The notes below the pieces were generated by a model, which was not told where the DNA came from, made no database searches, and saw only the letters and a list, made by a program, of their open reading frames with translations. From contig DAHVMY010000024.1 of the NCBI GenBank assembly GCA_027319585.1, forward strand, positions 1 to 28,103: DNA of 28,103 nucleotides, read 5' to 3'. The DNA comes from AG-12 sp027319585. Lineage in GTDB: Bacteria > Chloroflexota > Dormibacteria > Aeolococcales > Bog-877. Positions 1 through 7,787 of this stretch are shown here, in pieces. Both the position numbers and the translations under genes were made by a program. Every line of letters begins with the position of its first letter. Position 1 is the stretch's first letter.

Positions 1-283
1 CGACAGCTGCCACGGCGGTGATCGTGACGGTCGCCAGCCCAGTGGTTGCATGCAGAAGCCACCCTGGCGGGCGCTCTCCGGTCCACAGCAGAGTCCCAAT
101 CGCGATAGCCGCGACCGGGACCATCGCCACGAGCGCGGCATCGACTTGACCGCGCAAGTGCTCCAGGGGAATGGCGGACAGGACCGCCAGGGTGCCCCCT
201 GTCCAAAAGACCACGGCAGCGGAACGCGGCTCGCGCAGGGCCGCGTTTGCCCGCCGGATCAAATCGGGGGCGAACTGAAGCAT
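1..283 (-). CDS. Multi-pass membrane protein, N-terminal part (runs off left edge)
   Basis: The reverse strand from the ATG at 283 is open to the window edge and reads as about 94 residues of an integral membrane protein. A short amphipathic start (MLQFAPDLIRRANAAL) is followed by hydrophobic segments at about residues 23-41, 49-68 and 77-94. Short charged loops lie between them, with positive residues before the first segment, which suggests a cytoplasmic N-terminus. This layout is common in the membrane sensor halves of diguanylate cyclases and histidine kinases, but no catalytic domain is visible, so the function is open. No strong Shine-Dalgarno sequence precedes the ATG. The frame continues upstream to a TGA at 357-359 without a better start. 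Coding in this frame is supported by the coherent hydrophobic pattern; the opposite-strand frames here are Arg/Pro-rich noise. Confidence 0.6.
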   Translation of the reverse strand, partial: MLQFAPDLIRRANAALREPRSAAVVFWTGGTLAVLSAIPLEHLRGQVDAALVAMVPVAAIAIGTLLWTGERPPGWLLHATTGLATVTITAVAAV

Positions 284-612
284 GAGGTCGCCGGCAAGAC
301 GGTGAGCCTGACAGATAATCTTGCTTGGGCGGATCCGACGGGCGTCGGGCAGCTCTCAGGAAGCCAAGCCGCAGGCTCTTGCCCCCCATCGGCCAACGTC
401 ATGCGCGCCCCTACGGCGACCAGAGCCAGCCCCGGTCGCCTCCTGTCCTGGCACGAAAAGCCCTGATCCATCGTGGGGCAGTATGCACGGAGCTGCCGCA
501 TCTCAGGTGCAACGCCCAGGTGACAGGTCACGAGTTGCGGGCCCCTCACGCACTCACTCAGGGCAGACTCTGAACCACCTACTTCTACGGAGGGCGCCAC
601 GCGGCGGCCCCC
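284..612. other. Gene-poor stretch between divergent genes
   Basis: I see no convincing gene here. All open frames are rich in Arg, Pro and Ser with no recognisable motif, which is typical of shadow frames in high-GC DNA. The left part should hold the promoter of the minus-strand membrane protein. The right part may be decayed sequence of the ABC ATPase whose remnant follows: in the remnant's frame, 574-612 encodes a YGGR that sits roughly where the LSGGQ signature would be. That resemblance is weak. Confidence 0.4.
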
Positions 613-858
613 GTGTCGATCCCTCCGCTCCGAGTCCGGCTCGCCGATGAGCCAACGGGAAACCTCGATGAGGGCACGAGATCTGAGATCATGGGGCTGC
701 CGGAGACGGTGCGGGCCAACCAGGAGCTGACTCTGGTGATCGCGACCCACGACTCGACGGTCGCCGGCCAGGCTCCCCGCACCGCCATGGTCAACCGTGG
801 CCAGCTCAGCGTGAGGGAGAACTCGGCCCTGAGCCGAGGCTTGGAGGAGAGCGCATGA
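613..858 (+). pseudogene. ABC transporter ATPase remnant (C-terminal part only)
   Basis: About 80 codons match the last third of a LolD/MacB-type ABC ATPase. They contain Walker B with D-loop (LADEPTGNLD) and then the switch histidine (LVIATHD), followed by the usual tail ending in a VNRGQL strand. Walker A, the Q-loop and a proper LSGGQ signature are missing, and similarity stops abruptly just upstream of Walker B. A TGA lies about 40 bases further up in the same frame. It therefore cannot bind ATP and is best read as a decayed gene. Its last bases still carry the Shine-Dalgarno sequence GGAGGAG for the next gene and its stop overlaps that gene's ATG (ATGA), so the relic may persist as a leader. 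A partner permease is not in the window. Confidence 0.7.
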
Positions 859-1391
859 CGGTGTCGGAGCTGGGGCGTCCCCCGCTGATGGAGGACGCAG
901 AGCCGGCGGACGAGGTGCTGCCGTCCTCGTCCGCTCCTCCCCGGCAAGGATCCCGGCCGGCCCTGGTGCGTCGAGTCCTGCGCTACCTGGGGACCTCGAT
1001 CGCCTCCACCATCGCCAGCGAGGTGACGCTGCTGCTCCTGTTCGGCCTGCACCTCACCACCGCGGCGGTGGCGGCCGTGCTGGCGACCGCGTTGGGCGGG
1101 CTGCTGTCTTACGGGCTCAGCCGCTACTGGATCTGGGCGGACGCGGATCGCAGCCATGCCGCGCGGCAGATGACTTTGTACTGGGTGATCACCCTGGCGG
1201 GACTGCTGGCCTCGACCTTCGTCACCAGTGAGACGGCGGCTCACACGGTGGGGGCGGGAACCCTCCGGACCGCGCTGGTCGGAGCGGTCTACCTGGCCAC
1301 CTATCTCGTCCTGTGGGTCGTGAAGTTCGGGCTCTACCACAAGCTCCTCTTCCGGCCCCGCCGGGAGCCCGGTCCAGTTCAGGTCGGCTGA
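855..1391 (+). CDS. GtrA-like membrane protein
   Basis: The 178-residue product has a polar N-terminal extension of about 40 residues and then four hydrophobic helices (roughly 46-68, 72-92, 109-126 and 140-162). The segment RYLGTSIASTIASEV near the first helix and SYGLSRYWIW at the end of the second match the GtrA/DPMS family, whose members are thought to help move polyprenyl-linked sugars across the membrane. The basic C-terminus (FRPRREP) is typical. The ATG is preceded by GGAGGAG at a spacing of 5 nt, inside the ABC remnant. No glycosyltransferase lies beside it, so the sugar pathway is unknown. The family assignment is good; the specific role is inference. Confidence 0.8.
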   Translation: MTVSELGRPPLMEDAEPADEVLPSSSAPPRQGSRPALVRRVLRYLGTSIASTIASEVTLLLLFGLHLTTAAVAAVLATALGGLLSYGLSRYWIWADADRSHAARQMTLYWVITLAGLLASTFVTSETAAHTVGAGTLRTALVGAVYLATYLVLWVVKFGLYHKLLFRPRREPGPVQVG

Positions 1392-1440
1392 ACCGGCTGG
1401 CGCCCTGCGCGTGGTCGCGGCTGAGATCGCAACCCGGACC

Positions 1441-1446
1441 TATACT
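1441..1446 (+). promoter_or_regulatory. -10 element TATACT of a leaderless promoter
   Basis: TATACT is followed by 6 nt and then the GTG at 1453. A transcript starting about 7 nt after the hexamer would begin at the start codon. No clear -35 is seen. Confidence 0.55.
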
Positions 1447-1452
1447 CCAGAG

Positions 1453-1980
1453 GTGTCCGACCAAGGCCCCGATCCTCTGGGCAGCGAAGCCCCGCCCGCT
1501 GCGGAGGAGCCAGCGTCCGAACCCGGCCCCCTGCCGGAGTTTCTGAACCCTGAGTCCGTCCACTACCAGCCCTGGGCGGAGAAGCAGATCTCCAACGCCT
1601 CCAAGGAGAAGCGACCGCTCGCCGACTTCATGGCGGAGATGGAGGAGCGGCTGGGCTCCTACGGGGAGCTGCCCGAGGCGCGCTGGGATCCGCAGCGCCA
1701 GGAGCAGCTGTTGGCGCGCTTCGCTCCCAGCTCCCCGGGGAGGACCCGGCGCCGCCACCGCCGGCGCGGTGGCTCGGGAGCGGCTCACGAACCGACGCTC
1801 ACCCCGGCGGCGCCGATAGCCAGTGCGGCCCCAGGGAATCAGCGCCGCCGTCCGAAGCCGGCCCGCGCGCCAGCTGCCGGTCCTGCGCAGCCGACGGCCG
1901 AGCCCGGCGCGCACCGTCGCCGTCGCCGACGTCGGCGTTCTCGTGGCGAGAGCGCGGGGCCGACCGTCGCCGGCGGTTGA
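1453..1980 (+). CDS. Hypothetical protein with Arg-rich C-terminal tail
   Basis: I do not recognise this 175-residue protein. The N-terminal 40 residues are acidic and Pro-rich. A conserved-looking middle (about 28-92, from FLNPESVHYQPWAEKQ through LADFMAEMEERLGSYGELPEARWD) could fold as short helices. The rest is low-complexity and very basic, ending in a run of eight arginines near residue 160. Such tails often contact nucleic acid or the ribosome, but that is only a suggestion. I chose the GTG at 1453 over the in-frame GTG at 1411 because a TATACT hexamer lies 6 nt before it. Its TGA overlaps the TTG start of the HAD gene, so the two are probably co-transcribed. Confidence 0.65.
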   Translation: MSDQGPDPLGSEAPPAAEEPASEPGPLPEFLNPESVHYQPWAEKQISNASKEKRPLADFMAEMEERLGSYGELPEARWDPQRQEQLLARFAPSSPGRTRRRHRRRGGSGAAHEPTLTPAAPIASAAPGNQRRRPKPARAPAAGPAQPTAEPGAHRRRRRRRRSRGESAGPTVAGG

Positions 1981-2726
1981 GCCCTCGCGCCCCACGGGCC
2001 ATCGGTTTCGACTACGGGGGGACCCTGGTGGAGATCGGGTATCCGGCCGAGGAGCTCGTCGAGGCCGGTGAGCGGCTCCTGGCCGACCTCGGAGTCCTTG
2101 AGCCGTCTGGACTGCCGAGGGGAGAGTCCTTCGGACCGTTGGTGGACCGGCGGGTGGACGAGCTGGTTGCCTCGGCCCACCGCCAGGATCCCCTGCGGGA
2201 GGTGGAGATCTTCGATCTGTACCAGCAGGTGCTGAACGGGTTGCTGGGCCGCGAGCTGAGCCGGGATGAGGTCCGCCAGGCGGCCTACCAACTCCAGGAG
2301 CCCTGGGCCGTGGCGATCTCGGTGGACCCACAGGCACTGGCGGTGCTGGAGGCTCTTCGCCGCCGCGGGGTCCGGCTGGGCCTGCTGTCCAACGCCCCCT
2401 ACCCCGCTCGCACCATGCGCCGCATGATGGATGGTCAGGGGATCACGCAGCGGTTCGACGAGATCGTGCTCAGCAGCGAGATCGGATGGCGCAAGCCGGC
2501 ACCGCAGGCCTTCCTGGCGCTGCTCGGGGCGCTGGGTGTCCCCGCCCAGGACACCTGGTTCGTCGGCGATGAGCTCGAGGCCGACATCGAAGGAGCGGCG
2601 GCGGTGGGCATGCCGGCGCTGCTGCGACCCGGGCGGCGACCGCCAGGCTCGAGCGCGATAGCCCTCGGCTCGTGGGAGGAGTTGCTACAGCGGCTCGACC
2701 GCGAGGCGCCGCCGACCCCGGCCTGA
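1977..2726 (+). CDS. HAD-superfamily hydrolase (subfamily IA)
   Basis: The 249-residue protein shows all four HAD motifs. Motif I is FDYGGTL with the nucleophile Asp12, motif II is LLSNAP, motif III is the Lys in GWRKPAP, and motif IV is FVGDELEAD. A helical cap of about 80 residues between motifs I and II places it in subfamily IA. The residue two after the nucleophile is Gly14, where phosphatases of this family normally have the acid/base Asp. This variant also occurs in other HAD proteins, but it makes phosphatase activity uncertain. The TTG start overlaps the upstream TGA (TTGA), which suggests translational coupling. The substrate cannot be told from sequence or neighbours. Confidence 0.85.
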   Translation: MSPRAPRAIGFDYGGTLVEIGYPAEELVEAGERLLADLGVLEPSGLPRGESFGPLVDRRVDELVASAHRQDPLREVEIFDLYQQVLNGLLGRELSRDEVRQAAYQLQEPWAVAISVDPQALAVLEALRRRGVRLGLLSNAPYPARTMRRMMDGQGITQRFDEIVLSSEIGWRKPAPQAFLALLGALGVPAQDTWFVGDELEADIEGAAAVGMPALLRPGRRPPGSSAIALGSWEELLQRLDREAPPTPA

Positions 2727-2742
2727 TCGCAGCCCGCAACCG

Positions 2743-2748
2743 TACACT
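2743..2748 (+). promoter_or_regulatory. -10 element TACACT, leaderless promoter of proS
   Basis: TACACT is followed by 8 nt and the ATG of proS at 2757. No Shine-Dalgarno sequence fits in between, so proS is predicted to be translated from a leaderless mRNA. Confidence 0.55.
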
Positions 2749-2756
2749 TCTGCTCC

Positions 2757-4547
2757 ATGCGTGCCACTCAACTGTTCGGCAACACCCTGCGCTCCGCCCC
2801 GGAGGGTGAGCTCGAGTCGCACCGCCTGCTGCTGCGGGCGGGCTACCTGCAGCAGCTGGCGGCCGGGATATTCAGCCTGCTGCCGCTGGGCACCCGCTCG
2901 ATGGAGAAGATCCGCCGCATCCTGAGGGAGGAGATGGACGGGATCGGGGGGCAGGAGATCTCCATGCCGGTCGTTCATCCCGGGGAGCTGTGGCAGCGCA
3001 GCGGCCGCTGGCAGAAGGTGGATCAGACGCTGGTCCGCTTCCAGGACCGCCGCGGCCGGGACATGGCTCTGGCCATGACCCATGAGGAGGTGGTGGCCGA
3101 CCTCACCGCGACCCAGGTGAGCTCCTACCGCGACCTTCCGCGCATCGTCTACCAGATTCAGACCAAGTTCCGGGACGAGCCCCGCTCGCGCGGGGGGCTG
3201 GTGCGAACCAGGGAGTTCGTGATGAAGGACTCCTACTCGCTAGACCGGGACCCCGCCGGGCTCCAGCACGCCTACCGGGAGCACTTCAAGGCCTACTTCA
3301 GGATCGCGGCTAGGGCCGGTATCCCGGTGGCGGCGGTGCTCTCGGATGTGGGGATGATGGGCGGGGGCATGGCCCATGAGTTCATGTACCTCACCGAGGT
3401 CGGGGAGGACACCGTCCTCTTCTGCAGCAACTGTGGCTACGCCGCCAACCAGGAGGTGGCGGAGGCGCGCCGTCCCGATCCGGAGACCGGCGAGGTCCTT
3501 CCCCTGCAGGAGGTGGCGACCCCCGGGAGCGCGACGGTGGCGGAGGTCGCGGCCCTTCTGGGGGTCGACCCGTCCCGAATCGCCAAGACCGTGGCCTACT
3601 GGGCGGAGCGGTCCCGCGGCGGTCCTGGGGAGCTGGTCCTGGCGCTGGTCCCCGGTGACTCGGAGGTGAACCTGGCCAAGCTGCGCGCCGCTACCGGGGC
3701 GGTCGAGTTGAGGGCCGCCACCCCCGAGGAGATAACCGCCGGGGGTGGAGCGCCCGGCTACATGTCGCCGGTGGGCCTGCGGGGGGCGACGGTGGTCGCC
3801 GATCCGGTGCTCGGTGGCCGGCGCAACCTGGTGGCCGGGGCCAACCGGGAGGGATGGCACCTGCGCAACTTCAATCTGGACCGCGACGCCCCAGGGGCCA
3901 CGCTGGCCCCGCTCACCTCGGTGCAGGCAGGGGAGCCCTGCCCCAGCTGCGGTCACCCGCTGGACCTGCGGCGGGGGATCGAGTTCGGGAACATCTTCCA
4001 GCTCGGCACCGACTACAGCCAGGCCATGGGGGCAACCTACACCGATGAGGCGGGGCGCGAGCAGCTGGTGGTGATGGGCTCATACGGGATCGGCCTCGGC
4101 AGGATGCTCGCCTGTGCGGCCGAGGAACACCATGACCAGCGCGGCCTCACGCTGCCGATCTCCATCGCTCCCTACGCGGTCGCCCTGATCTCAGTCGGCA
4201 CCGATCCCCGGGTGGTGCGGCTGGCCGACGAGATCTACGCCGCGCTGACCGCCCTGGGCGTGGAGGTGCTCTACGACGACCGGGAGCTGAGCCCGGGGGT
4301 GAAGTTCGCGGACTCTGACCTGCGCGGGATGCCGCTGCGGGTGACCGTGTCGCCGCGATCCCTGGAGGCCGGCGGGGTTGAGCTGAAGCGCCGCCAGGGG
4401 ACCGCCTTCGTGGTGAGCACGGATGATGCCATCGCCGCCACCCGCAGGGAGCTCACCCTCTTGGAGGAGGAGCTCGAGCGCTGGATGAGGGAGCGGACGG
4501 CTGCGGTGGACGAGCTGGCGGCGGCCACCCTCGGGGGGCGGAGCTGA
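2757..4547 (+). CDS. proS: Prolyl-tRNA synthetase (bacterial type, with editing domain)
   Basis: ProRS charges tRNA-Pro with proline in the cytoplasm. The 596-residue length and layout fit the bacterial type. The N-terminal part of the class II catalytic core holds motif 2 (FRDEPRSRGG, from residue 138, followed by REFVMKDSYS). An inserted YbaK-like editing domain lies at about 225-405. Motif 3 follows (GSYGIGLGRML, from about 441), and then the anticodon-binding domain from about 475 (ALISVGTDPRVV onward). The editing domain would hydrolyse mischarged Ala-tRNA. The ATG at 2757 gives the standard N-terminus (MRATQLFGNTLR). The gene has its own apparent leaderless promoter and is followed 19 bases later by dinB. 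Confidence 0.97.
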   Translation: MRATQLFGNTLRSAPEGELESHRLLLRAGYLQQLAAGIFSLLPLGTRSMEKIRRILREEMDGIGGQEISMPVVHPGELWQRSGRWQKVDQTLVRFQDRRGRDMALAMTHEEVVADLTATQVSSYRDLPRIVYQIQTKFRDEPRSRGGLVRTREFVMKDSYSLDRDPAGLQHAYREHFKAYFRIAARAGIPVAAVLSDVGMMGGGMAHEFMYLTEVGEDTVLFCSNCGYAANQEVAEARRPDPETGEVLPLQEVATPGSATVAEVAALLGVDPSRIAKTVAYWAERSRGGPGELVLALVPGDSEVNLAKLRAATGAVELRAATPEEITAGGGAPGYMSPVGLRGATVVADPVLGGRRNLVAGANREGWHLRNFNLDRDAPGATLAPLTSVQAGEPCPSCGHPLDLRRGIEFGNIFQLGTDYSQAMGATYTDEAGREQLVVMGSYGIGLGRMLACAAEEHHDQRGLTLPISIAPYAVALISVGTDPRVVRLADEIYAALTALGVEVLYDDRELSPGVKFADSDLRGMPLRVTVSPRSLEAGGVELKRRQGTAFVVSTDDAIAATRRELTLLEEELERWMRERTAAVDELAAATLGGRS

Positions 4548-4566
4548 GTTCCAGAGGGGGCAGCAG

Positions 4567-5805
4567 TTGGGGAACCCGAGGACCATCCTGCACGTCGACC
4601 TCGATGCCTTCTTCGCCTCGTGTGAGCTGCGCCGCCGCCCCGAGCTGGTCGGACGGCCGCTGGTGGTCGGGGGAGGTCGGGAGTCGCATCCGGGCATGGC
4701 CCGCCGAGTCGGCCGCGGCGTGGTCGCCGCCGCATCCTACGCGGCGCGCGAGTACGGGATCCGCTCCGCCATGCCGCTGGCCGAAGCGCTGCGCCGCTGC
4801 CCCGAGCTGGTGGTCCTGCCCGTCGACATCGACCACTACGCGGCGGTCTCCAAGGATGTCTTCCGCGTCTTCCACCAGTACTCGCCGCTGGTCGAGCCCG
4901 GCTCCCTGGACGAGGCCTACCTCGATCTGACCGGGACCGAGCTGCTCCTGGGACCCGGGGTCGAGGTCGCCCGCACGATCCAGCGCCGCCTGCGTGATGA
5001 GCTCGGGCTGCCCGCGTCGGTCGGGGTCGCCCGTGCCAAGACGGTCGCCAAGATCGCCTCCGATCTGCGCAAGCCCCAGGGCCTGGTGGTGGTCGAGTCC
5101 GGAACCGAGGCTGGATTCCTGTCCCCCCTCGCGGTGGAGCGGCTGCCGGGGGCCGGGCCCAAGACGGTAGCCAAGCTGCGCCTTGTGGGGGTGTCGACGC
5201 TGGGCCAGCTTGCCGCCGCCCCCCTCCACCTCCTAACCGAGGTCATCGGTCCGGGCGCCGCCGCCATTCAGGCCAGGGCTCGGGGCGCGGACCCGTCGCC
5301 GGTCTGCCCCCCTGGGATCCCCAAGTCCATCAGCCGGGAGGAGACCTTCTCCCAGGACCTCACCGAACCGGGCGCCCTGCTCACCGAGGCACGTCTGCTC
5401 AGCGCCGCGGTGGGGGCCCGTCTGCGGGCGGCCGGCCTGGCGGCGACCACGGCGTCGCTCAGGCTCCGGTTCTCAGACTTCGAGACCAGGACTCGCCGCT
5501 CCACCCTGCCGGCTCCCATCCGCGCCGATCTGGAGATCGCCAATGCCGTGCAACCGATGGTGGAGGCGCTGTGGCAGCGGCAGAGGCCGGTGCGTCTGCT
5601 GGGGGTTGGGGTGCAGGGGCTCGCGCCCGTCGGGCCCCAGATCGGCCTGTTCGACGCGCAGGATCGCCGCCAGGAGCGCGTCGACTCGGCCCTGGACGAG
5701 CTGCGCCGTCGCTTTGGGCCCGGGGCGATCAACCGCGGCCCCCGGGCGCTGCCGGGTTCCCCCGACTGGAATCGAGACCATCTCGACCAGCTCGGGCTGG
5801 GCTGA
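4567..5805 (+). CDS. dinB: DNA polymerase IV (Y-family translesion polymerase)
   Basis: This error-prone polymerase copies across damaged template bases. The 412-residue protein has the palm metal ligands in HVDLDAFFASCE (Asp11) and SLDEAYLD (Asp115, Glu116), with Phe15/Phe16 at the steric gate. The nucleotide-binding stretch ASYAAREYGIRSAMP, helix-hairpin-helix elements near 190-210 and the little-finger domain follow. A beta-clamp motif QIGLF (358-362) sits before a C-terminal tail of about 50 residues. A short insertion (about residues 38-50) precedes the ASYAAR segment. The TTG start is supported by AGAGGGGG about 7 nt upstream. No LexA-like box is evident, so damage control is unproven. 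It is probably co-transcribed with proS. Confidence 0.95.
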   Translation: MGNPRTILHVDLDAFFASCELRRRPELVGRPLVVGGGRESHPGMARRVGRGVVAAASYAAREYGIRSAMPLAEALRRCPELVVLPVDIDHYAAVSKDVFRVFHQYSPLVEPGSLDEAYLDLTGTELLLGPGVEVARTIQRRLRDELGLPASVGVARAKTVAKIASDLRKPQGLVVVESGTEAGFLSPLAVERLPGAGPKTVAKLRLVGVSTLGQLAAAPLHLLTEVIGPGAAAIQARARGADPSPVCPPGIPKSISREETFSQDLTEPGALLTEARLLSAAVGARLRAAGLAATTASLRLRFSDFETRTRRSTLPAPIRADLEIANAVQPMVEALWQRQRPVRLLGVGVQGLAPVGPQIGLFDAQDRRQERVDSALDELRRRFGPGAINRGPRALPGSPDWNRDHLDQLGLG

Positions 5806-5829
5806 GATCCCCGCTCTGGCGCGGCCAGC

Positions 5830-5835
5830 TATCAT
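5830..5835 (+). promoter_or_regulatory. -10 element TATCAT of a leaderless promoter
   Basis: TATCAT is followed by 9 nt and a TTG at 5845. The alternative GTG at 5839 is only 3 nt from the hexamer, so a transcript from this promoter would not include it. The promoter would drive the five-gene operon to 9560. Confidence 0.45.
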
Positions 5836-5844
5836 CGGGTGGCC

Positions 5845-6141
5845 TTGGACCAGAAGACCGACACGGTGGGCTGGGTACTCGAGCGCGACGGCCAGCTCGC
5901 GGTGGTGCGGGAGGACGGCGTGATCGAGAGCGATGACCCCCAGTTCGCCGACTACCTCCGCCAGCGTCTCAGCCAGCCGGTCGCGGTCTTCCGGCGCGGC
6001 ACGGTCGCCCGATCTGCGAAGGTCGGGGAGGCCCCGATGATGCTCACCCCAGGGGACGGCCGCTATGTCGCGGCCTGTGTGCGGACCATGTCGGCTGAGC
6101 CCGACGGGGTCCACGTCCTGGGCATCGCCTGGGACCGTTGA
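5845..6141 (+). CDS. Small hypothetical protein
   Basis: I do not recognise this 98-residue acidic protein. It has alternating beta-like strands (TVGWVLERDGQLAVV, QPVAVFRRG, GVHVLGIAWD) with no cysteine motif, signal peptide or membrane helix, so a small cytoplasmic beta fold is likely. The TTG at 5845 is preferred to the GTG at 5839 because of the TATCAT hexamer. The stop overlaps the Nudix start as TTGA, which supports it being a real translated gene and the first of a five-gene operon with Nudix, moaC and a regulator. Confidence 0.65.
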   Translation: MDQKTDTVGWVLERDGQLAVVREDGVIESDDPQFADYLRQRLSQPVAVFRRGTVARSAKVGEAPMMLTPGDGRYVAACVRTMSAEPDGVHVLGIAWDR

Positions 6142-6647
6142 GGGTCGAGTTCCGATTCTGCCCCGCGTGCGGCCGGCCGCTCGAACGCCGCACCATCGAG
6201 GGCCGGCTTCTCCCCGCCTGTCCCGACTGCGAGTTCGTGGCCTGGCCCGACCCCAAGGTGGCGGTCGCGGCCATCGTGGAGGACCAGGTAGGTCGGGTGC
6301 TCGCGATCCGGCGCGGGATCGAGCCCGGGCAGGGACAGTGGGCGCTGCCCGGCGGGTACCTGGACGACGACGAGACTCCTGCCCAGGCGGCGGCCCGGGA
6401 GTGCTTGGAGGAGACCCACTGCGAGGTGGAGATGACCCGGCTGGCCGCGGTTCACCATGTGGCCACCAACGAGGGTGGACTGCTGGTGCTGGTATACAGC
6501 GGTCGCCTCATCAGCGGACCGGCCTCCCCGACCGAGGAGGCCCCTGAGCTCGCCTGGTTCCCGCAGGACGAGCTGCCGGAGCTCGGCTTCTCATCCCACC
6601 GCGAGGCGCTGGCGGCGTGGCGCAGCGGCGTACCCCGGGTGCTGTGA
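6138..6647 (+). CDS. Nudix hydrolase with N-terminal zinc ribbon
   Basis: Nudix enzymes cleave nucleoside diphosphates linked to other groups. This 169-residue protein starts with a four-cysteine zinc ribbon (Cys8, Cys11, Cys28, Cys31), as in NudC-like NADH pyrophosphatases, but lacks the extra N-terminal domain of full NudC. The Nudix box runs from Gly73 with Glu79, Arg87-Glu88 and Glu91-Glu92, matching G-x5-E-x7-RE-x2-EE. The usual Gly near the end of the box is His94. Metal-binding residues are intact, so it should be active; the substrate (NADH, ADP-ribose or another) is not predictable. The TTG start overlaps the previous stop. Confidence 0.9.
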   Translation: MRVEFRFCPACGRPLERRTIEGRLLPACPDCEFVAWPDPKVAVAAIVEDQVGRVLAIRRGIEPGQGQWALPGGYLDDDETPAQAAARECLEETHCEVEMTRLAAVHHVATNEGGLLVLVYSGRLISGPASPTEEAPELAWFPQDELPELGFSSHREALAAWRSGVPRVL

Positions 6648-6650
6648 TTG

Positions 6651-7280
6651 ATGCTCAGGCTGGTCCGCCGATCCTGCACCCTGAGTTGCCTCGGCTGCCT
6701 GCTGCCGATCGTGATCGTGGCGGCGGTGATCGCGTACGGTATCCACCTCATGACCACGCCGCCCGCGTACCCTGCGGTCCAGCCGGCAGCGCCGGCGGCA
6801 GTCTACCTCACCGCCGCCCGGGGGCTGGAGCAGGCGCTGGCGACCCAGTCACCGGTGGCGCTCATCCACCTGGACGATGAGCAGGCCACGACCCTGCTGC
6901 GCGAGACCCTGAGCGGATACGTCGGGCTGGGGGACCTCCAGGTCCACATCCTGCAGGGAAGGGTGGTGGTCAGCGGTCAGACCGCGATCCTCAACCACCC
7001 CCTGGTGATCAGCGGGCCGGTCACGCTCACCTCGGGCGGCGGAACCGTGGTGGATCTCAACTTCCGCGGGTTGTGGATCGGCCAACTCGGCCTGCCCCAG
7101 CTGATCCCGGAGCTGCTGTCCCGGGATCTCCATCCCCAGTTCAACCTCGACCTCGCCGCCCCCGGCCACACCCTGAGCTTCGCCTGCTCCTCGGCGGCTC
7201 CCGACTTGCTTACGGTGGGCATCCTCTACAGCTCCACCGCCGACCCGAGAGCTGCCGCCGCCTGCTCGGCGAAGCCATGA
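6651..7280 (+). CDS. Membrane-anchored hypothetical protein
   Basis: The 209-residue protein has one strongly hydrophobic segment at about residues 10-34, including CLGCLLPIVIVAAVIAYG. Basic residues lie before it, so it is anchored in the membrane with most of the chain outside. The exterior part starts with an Ala/Pro-rich linker and a helix (LIHLDDEQATTLLRETL). A series of beta strands follows (VHILQGRVVVSGQ, LVISGPVTLTSGGGTVVDLNFRGLWIG). This topology resembles lipid-binding DUF2993/DUF2140-type proteins, but I cannot confirm it. The ATG at 6651 follows the Nudix stop by 3 bases and a TTG lies immediately upstream in frame. The stop overlaps the moaC ATG. Confidence 0.75.
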   Translation: MLRLVRRSCTLSCLGCLLPIVIVAAVIAYGIHLMTTPPAYPAVQPAAPAAVYLTAARGLEQALATQSPVALIHLDDEQATTLLRETLSGYVGLGDLQVHILQGRVVVSGQTAILNHPLVISGPVTLTSGGGTVVDLNFRGLWIGQLGLPQLIPELLSRDLHPQFNLDLAAPGHTLSFACSSAAPDLLTVGILYSSTADPRAAAACSAKP

Positions 7281-7786
7281 GCGCCCGGGAGCGGCTCACT
7301 CACGTCGACGCCGGTGGGCGGGTGCGCATGGTTGACGTGGGAGATCGGGCGGTGTCCGACCGGCAGGCGACCGCCACCGCGCACGTCCAGCTGAGCGAGG
7401 CGGCGTTCCTGGCGATCCTCGAGGGCCGCGCCACCAAGGGAGATGTGCTGGAGGTCTCCCGGCTCGCGGGCATCATGGCGGCCAAGCGGACTCCCCAGCT
7501 GATCCCGCTCTGCCATCCCATCTCGATCAGCCACGTGGCGGTGGACGCAGAGTTGGACGAGACGCTCCACCGGGTCCTGCTGGAGGCGACGGTGCGCTGC
7601 CGGGACGCGACCGGGGTGGAGATGGAGGCGCTGACGGCGGTCGCGGTCGCCGGCCTCACCGTGATCGACATGATCAAGAGCATCGATCCCTGGGCCGAGA
7701 TCGGGGGAATCCGGATGGAGTCCAAGAGCGGAGGGCGCTCCGGGGCGGTGCGGCGCCCATCCGGAGGATCTCCGAAGCAGCGCTGA
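7277..7786 (+). CDS. moaC: Cyclic pyranopterin monophosphate synthase
   Basis: MoaC acts after MoaA in molybdenum cofactor synthesis, rearranging the GTP-derived intermediate to cyclic pyranopterin monophosphate. The 169-residue product is of family length. It shows the conserved segments KGDVLEVSRLAGIMAAK (Lys54 region), PLCHPI with His80, GVEMEAL with Glu115, and VIDMIKSID with Asp131 and Lys134, the catalytic pair. The ATG overlaps the previous TGA as ATGA. A MoaB homologue and a molybdenum hydroxylase are encoded elsewhere in the window, which fits a working cofactor pathway. The basic C-terminal tail after residue 150 is slightly long. Confidence 0.96.
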   Translation: MSARERLTHVDAGGRVRMVDVGDRAVSDRQATATAHVQLSEAAFLAILEGRATKGDVLEVSRLAGIMAAKRTPQLIPLCHPISISHVAVDAELDETLHRVLLEATVRCRDATGVEMEALTAVAVAGLTVIDMIKSIDPWAEIGGIRMESKSGGRSGAVRRPSGGSPKQR

Positions 7787-7787
7787 G

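Noticed and set aside
50..466. Plus-strand open frame of 138 codons near the left edge, including an LSGSQ resembling the ABC signature at about 352
   Set aside because: The rest of the frame is low-complexity with no Walker A or ATPase core. The minus-strand membrane protein explains the first half. LSGSQ is in a different frame and about 270 bases from the Walker B remnant, so it is most likely chance.
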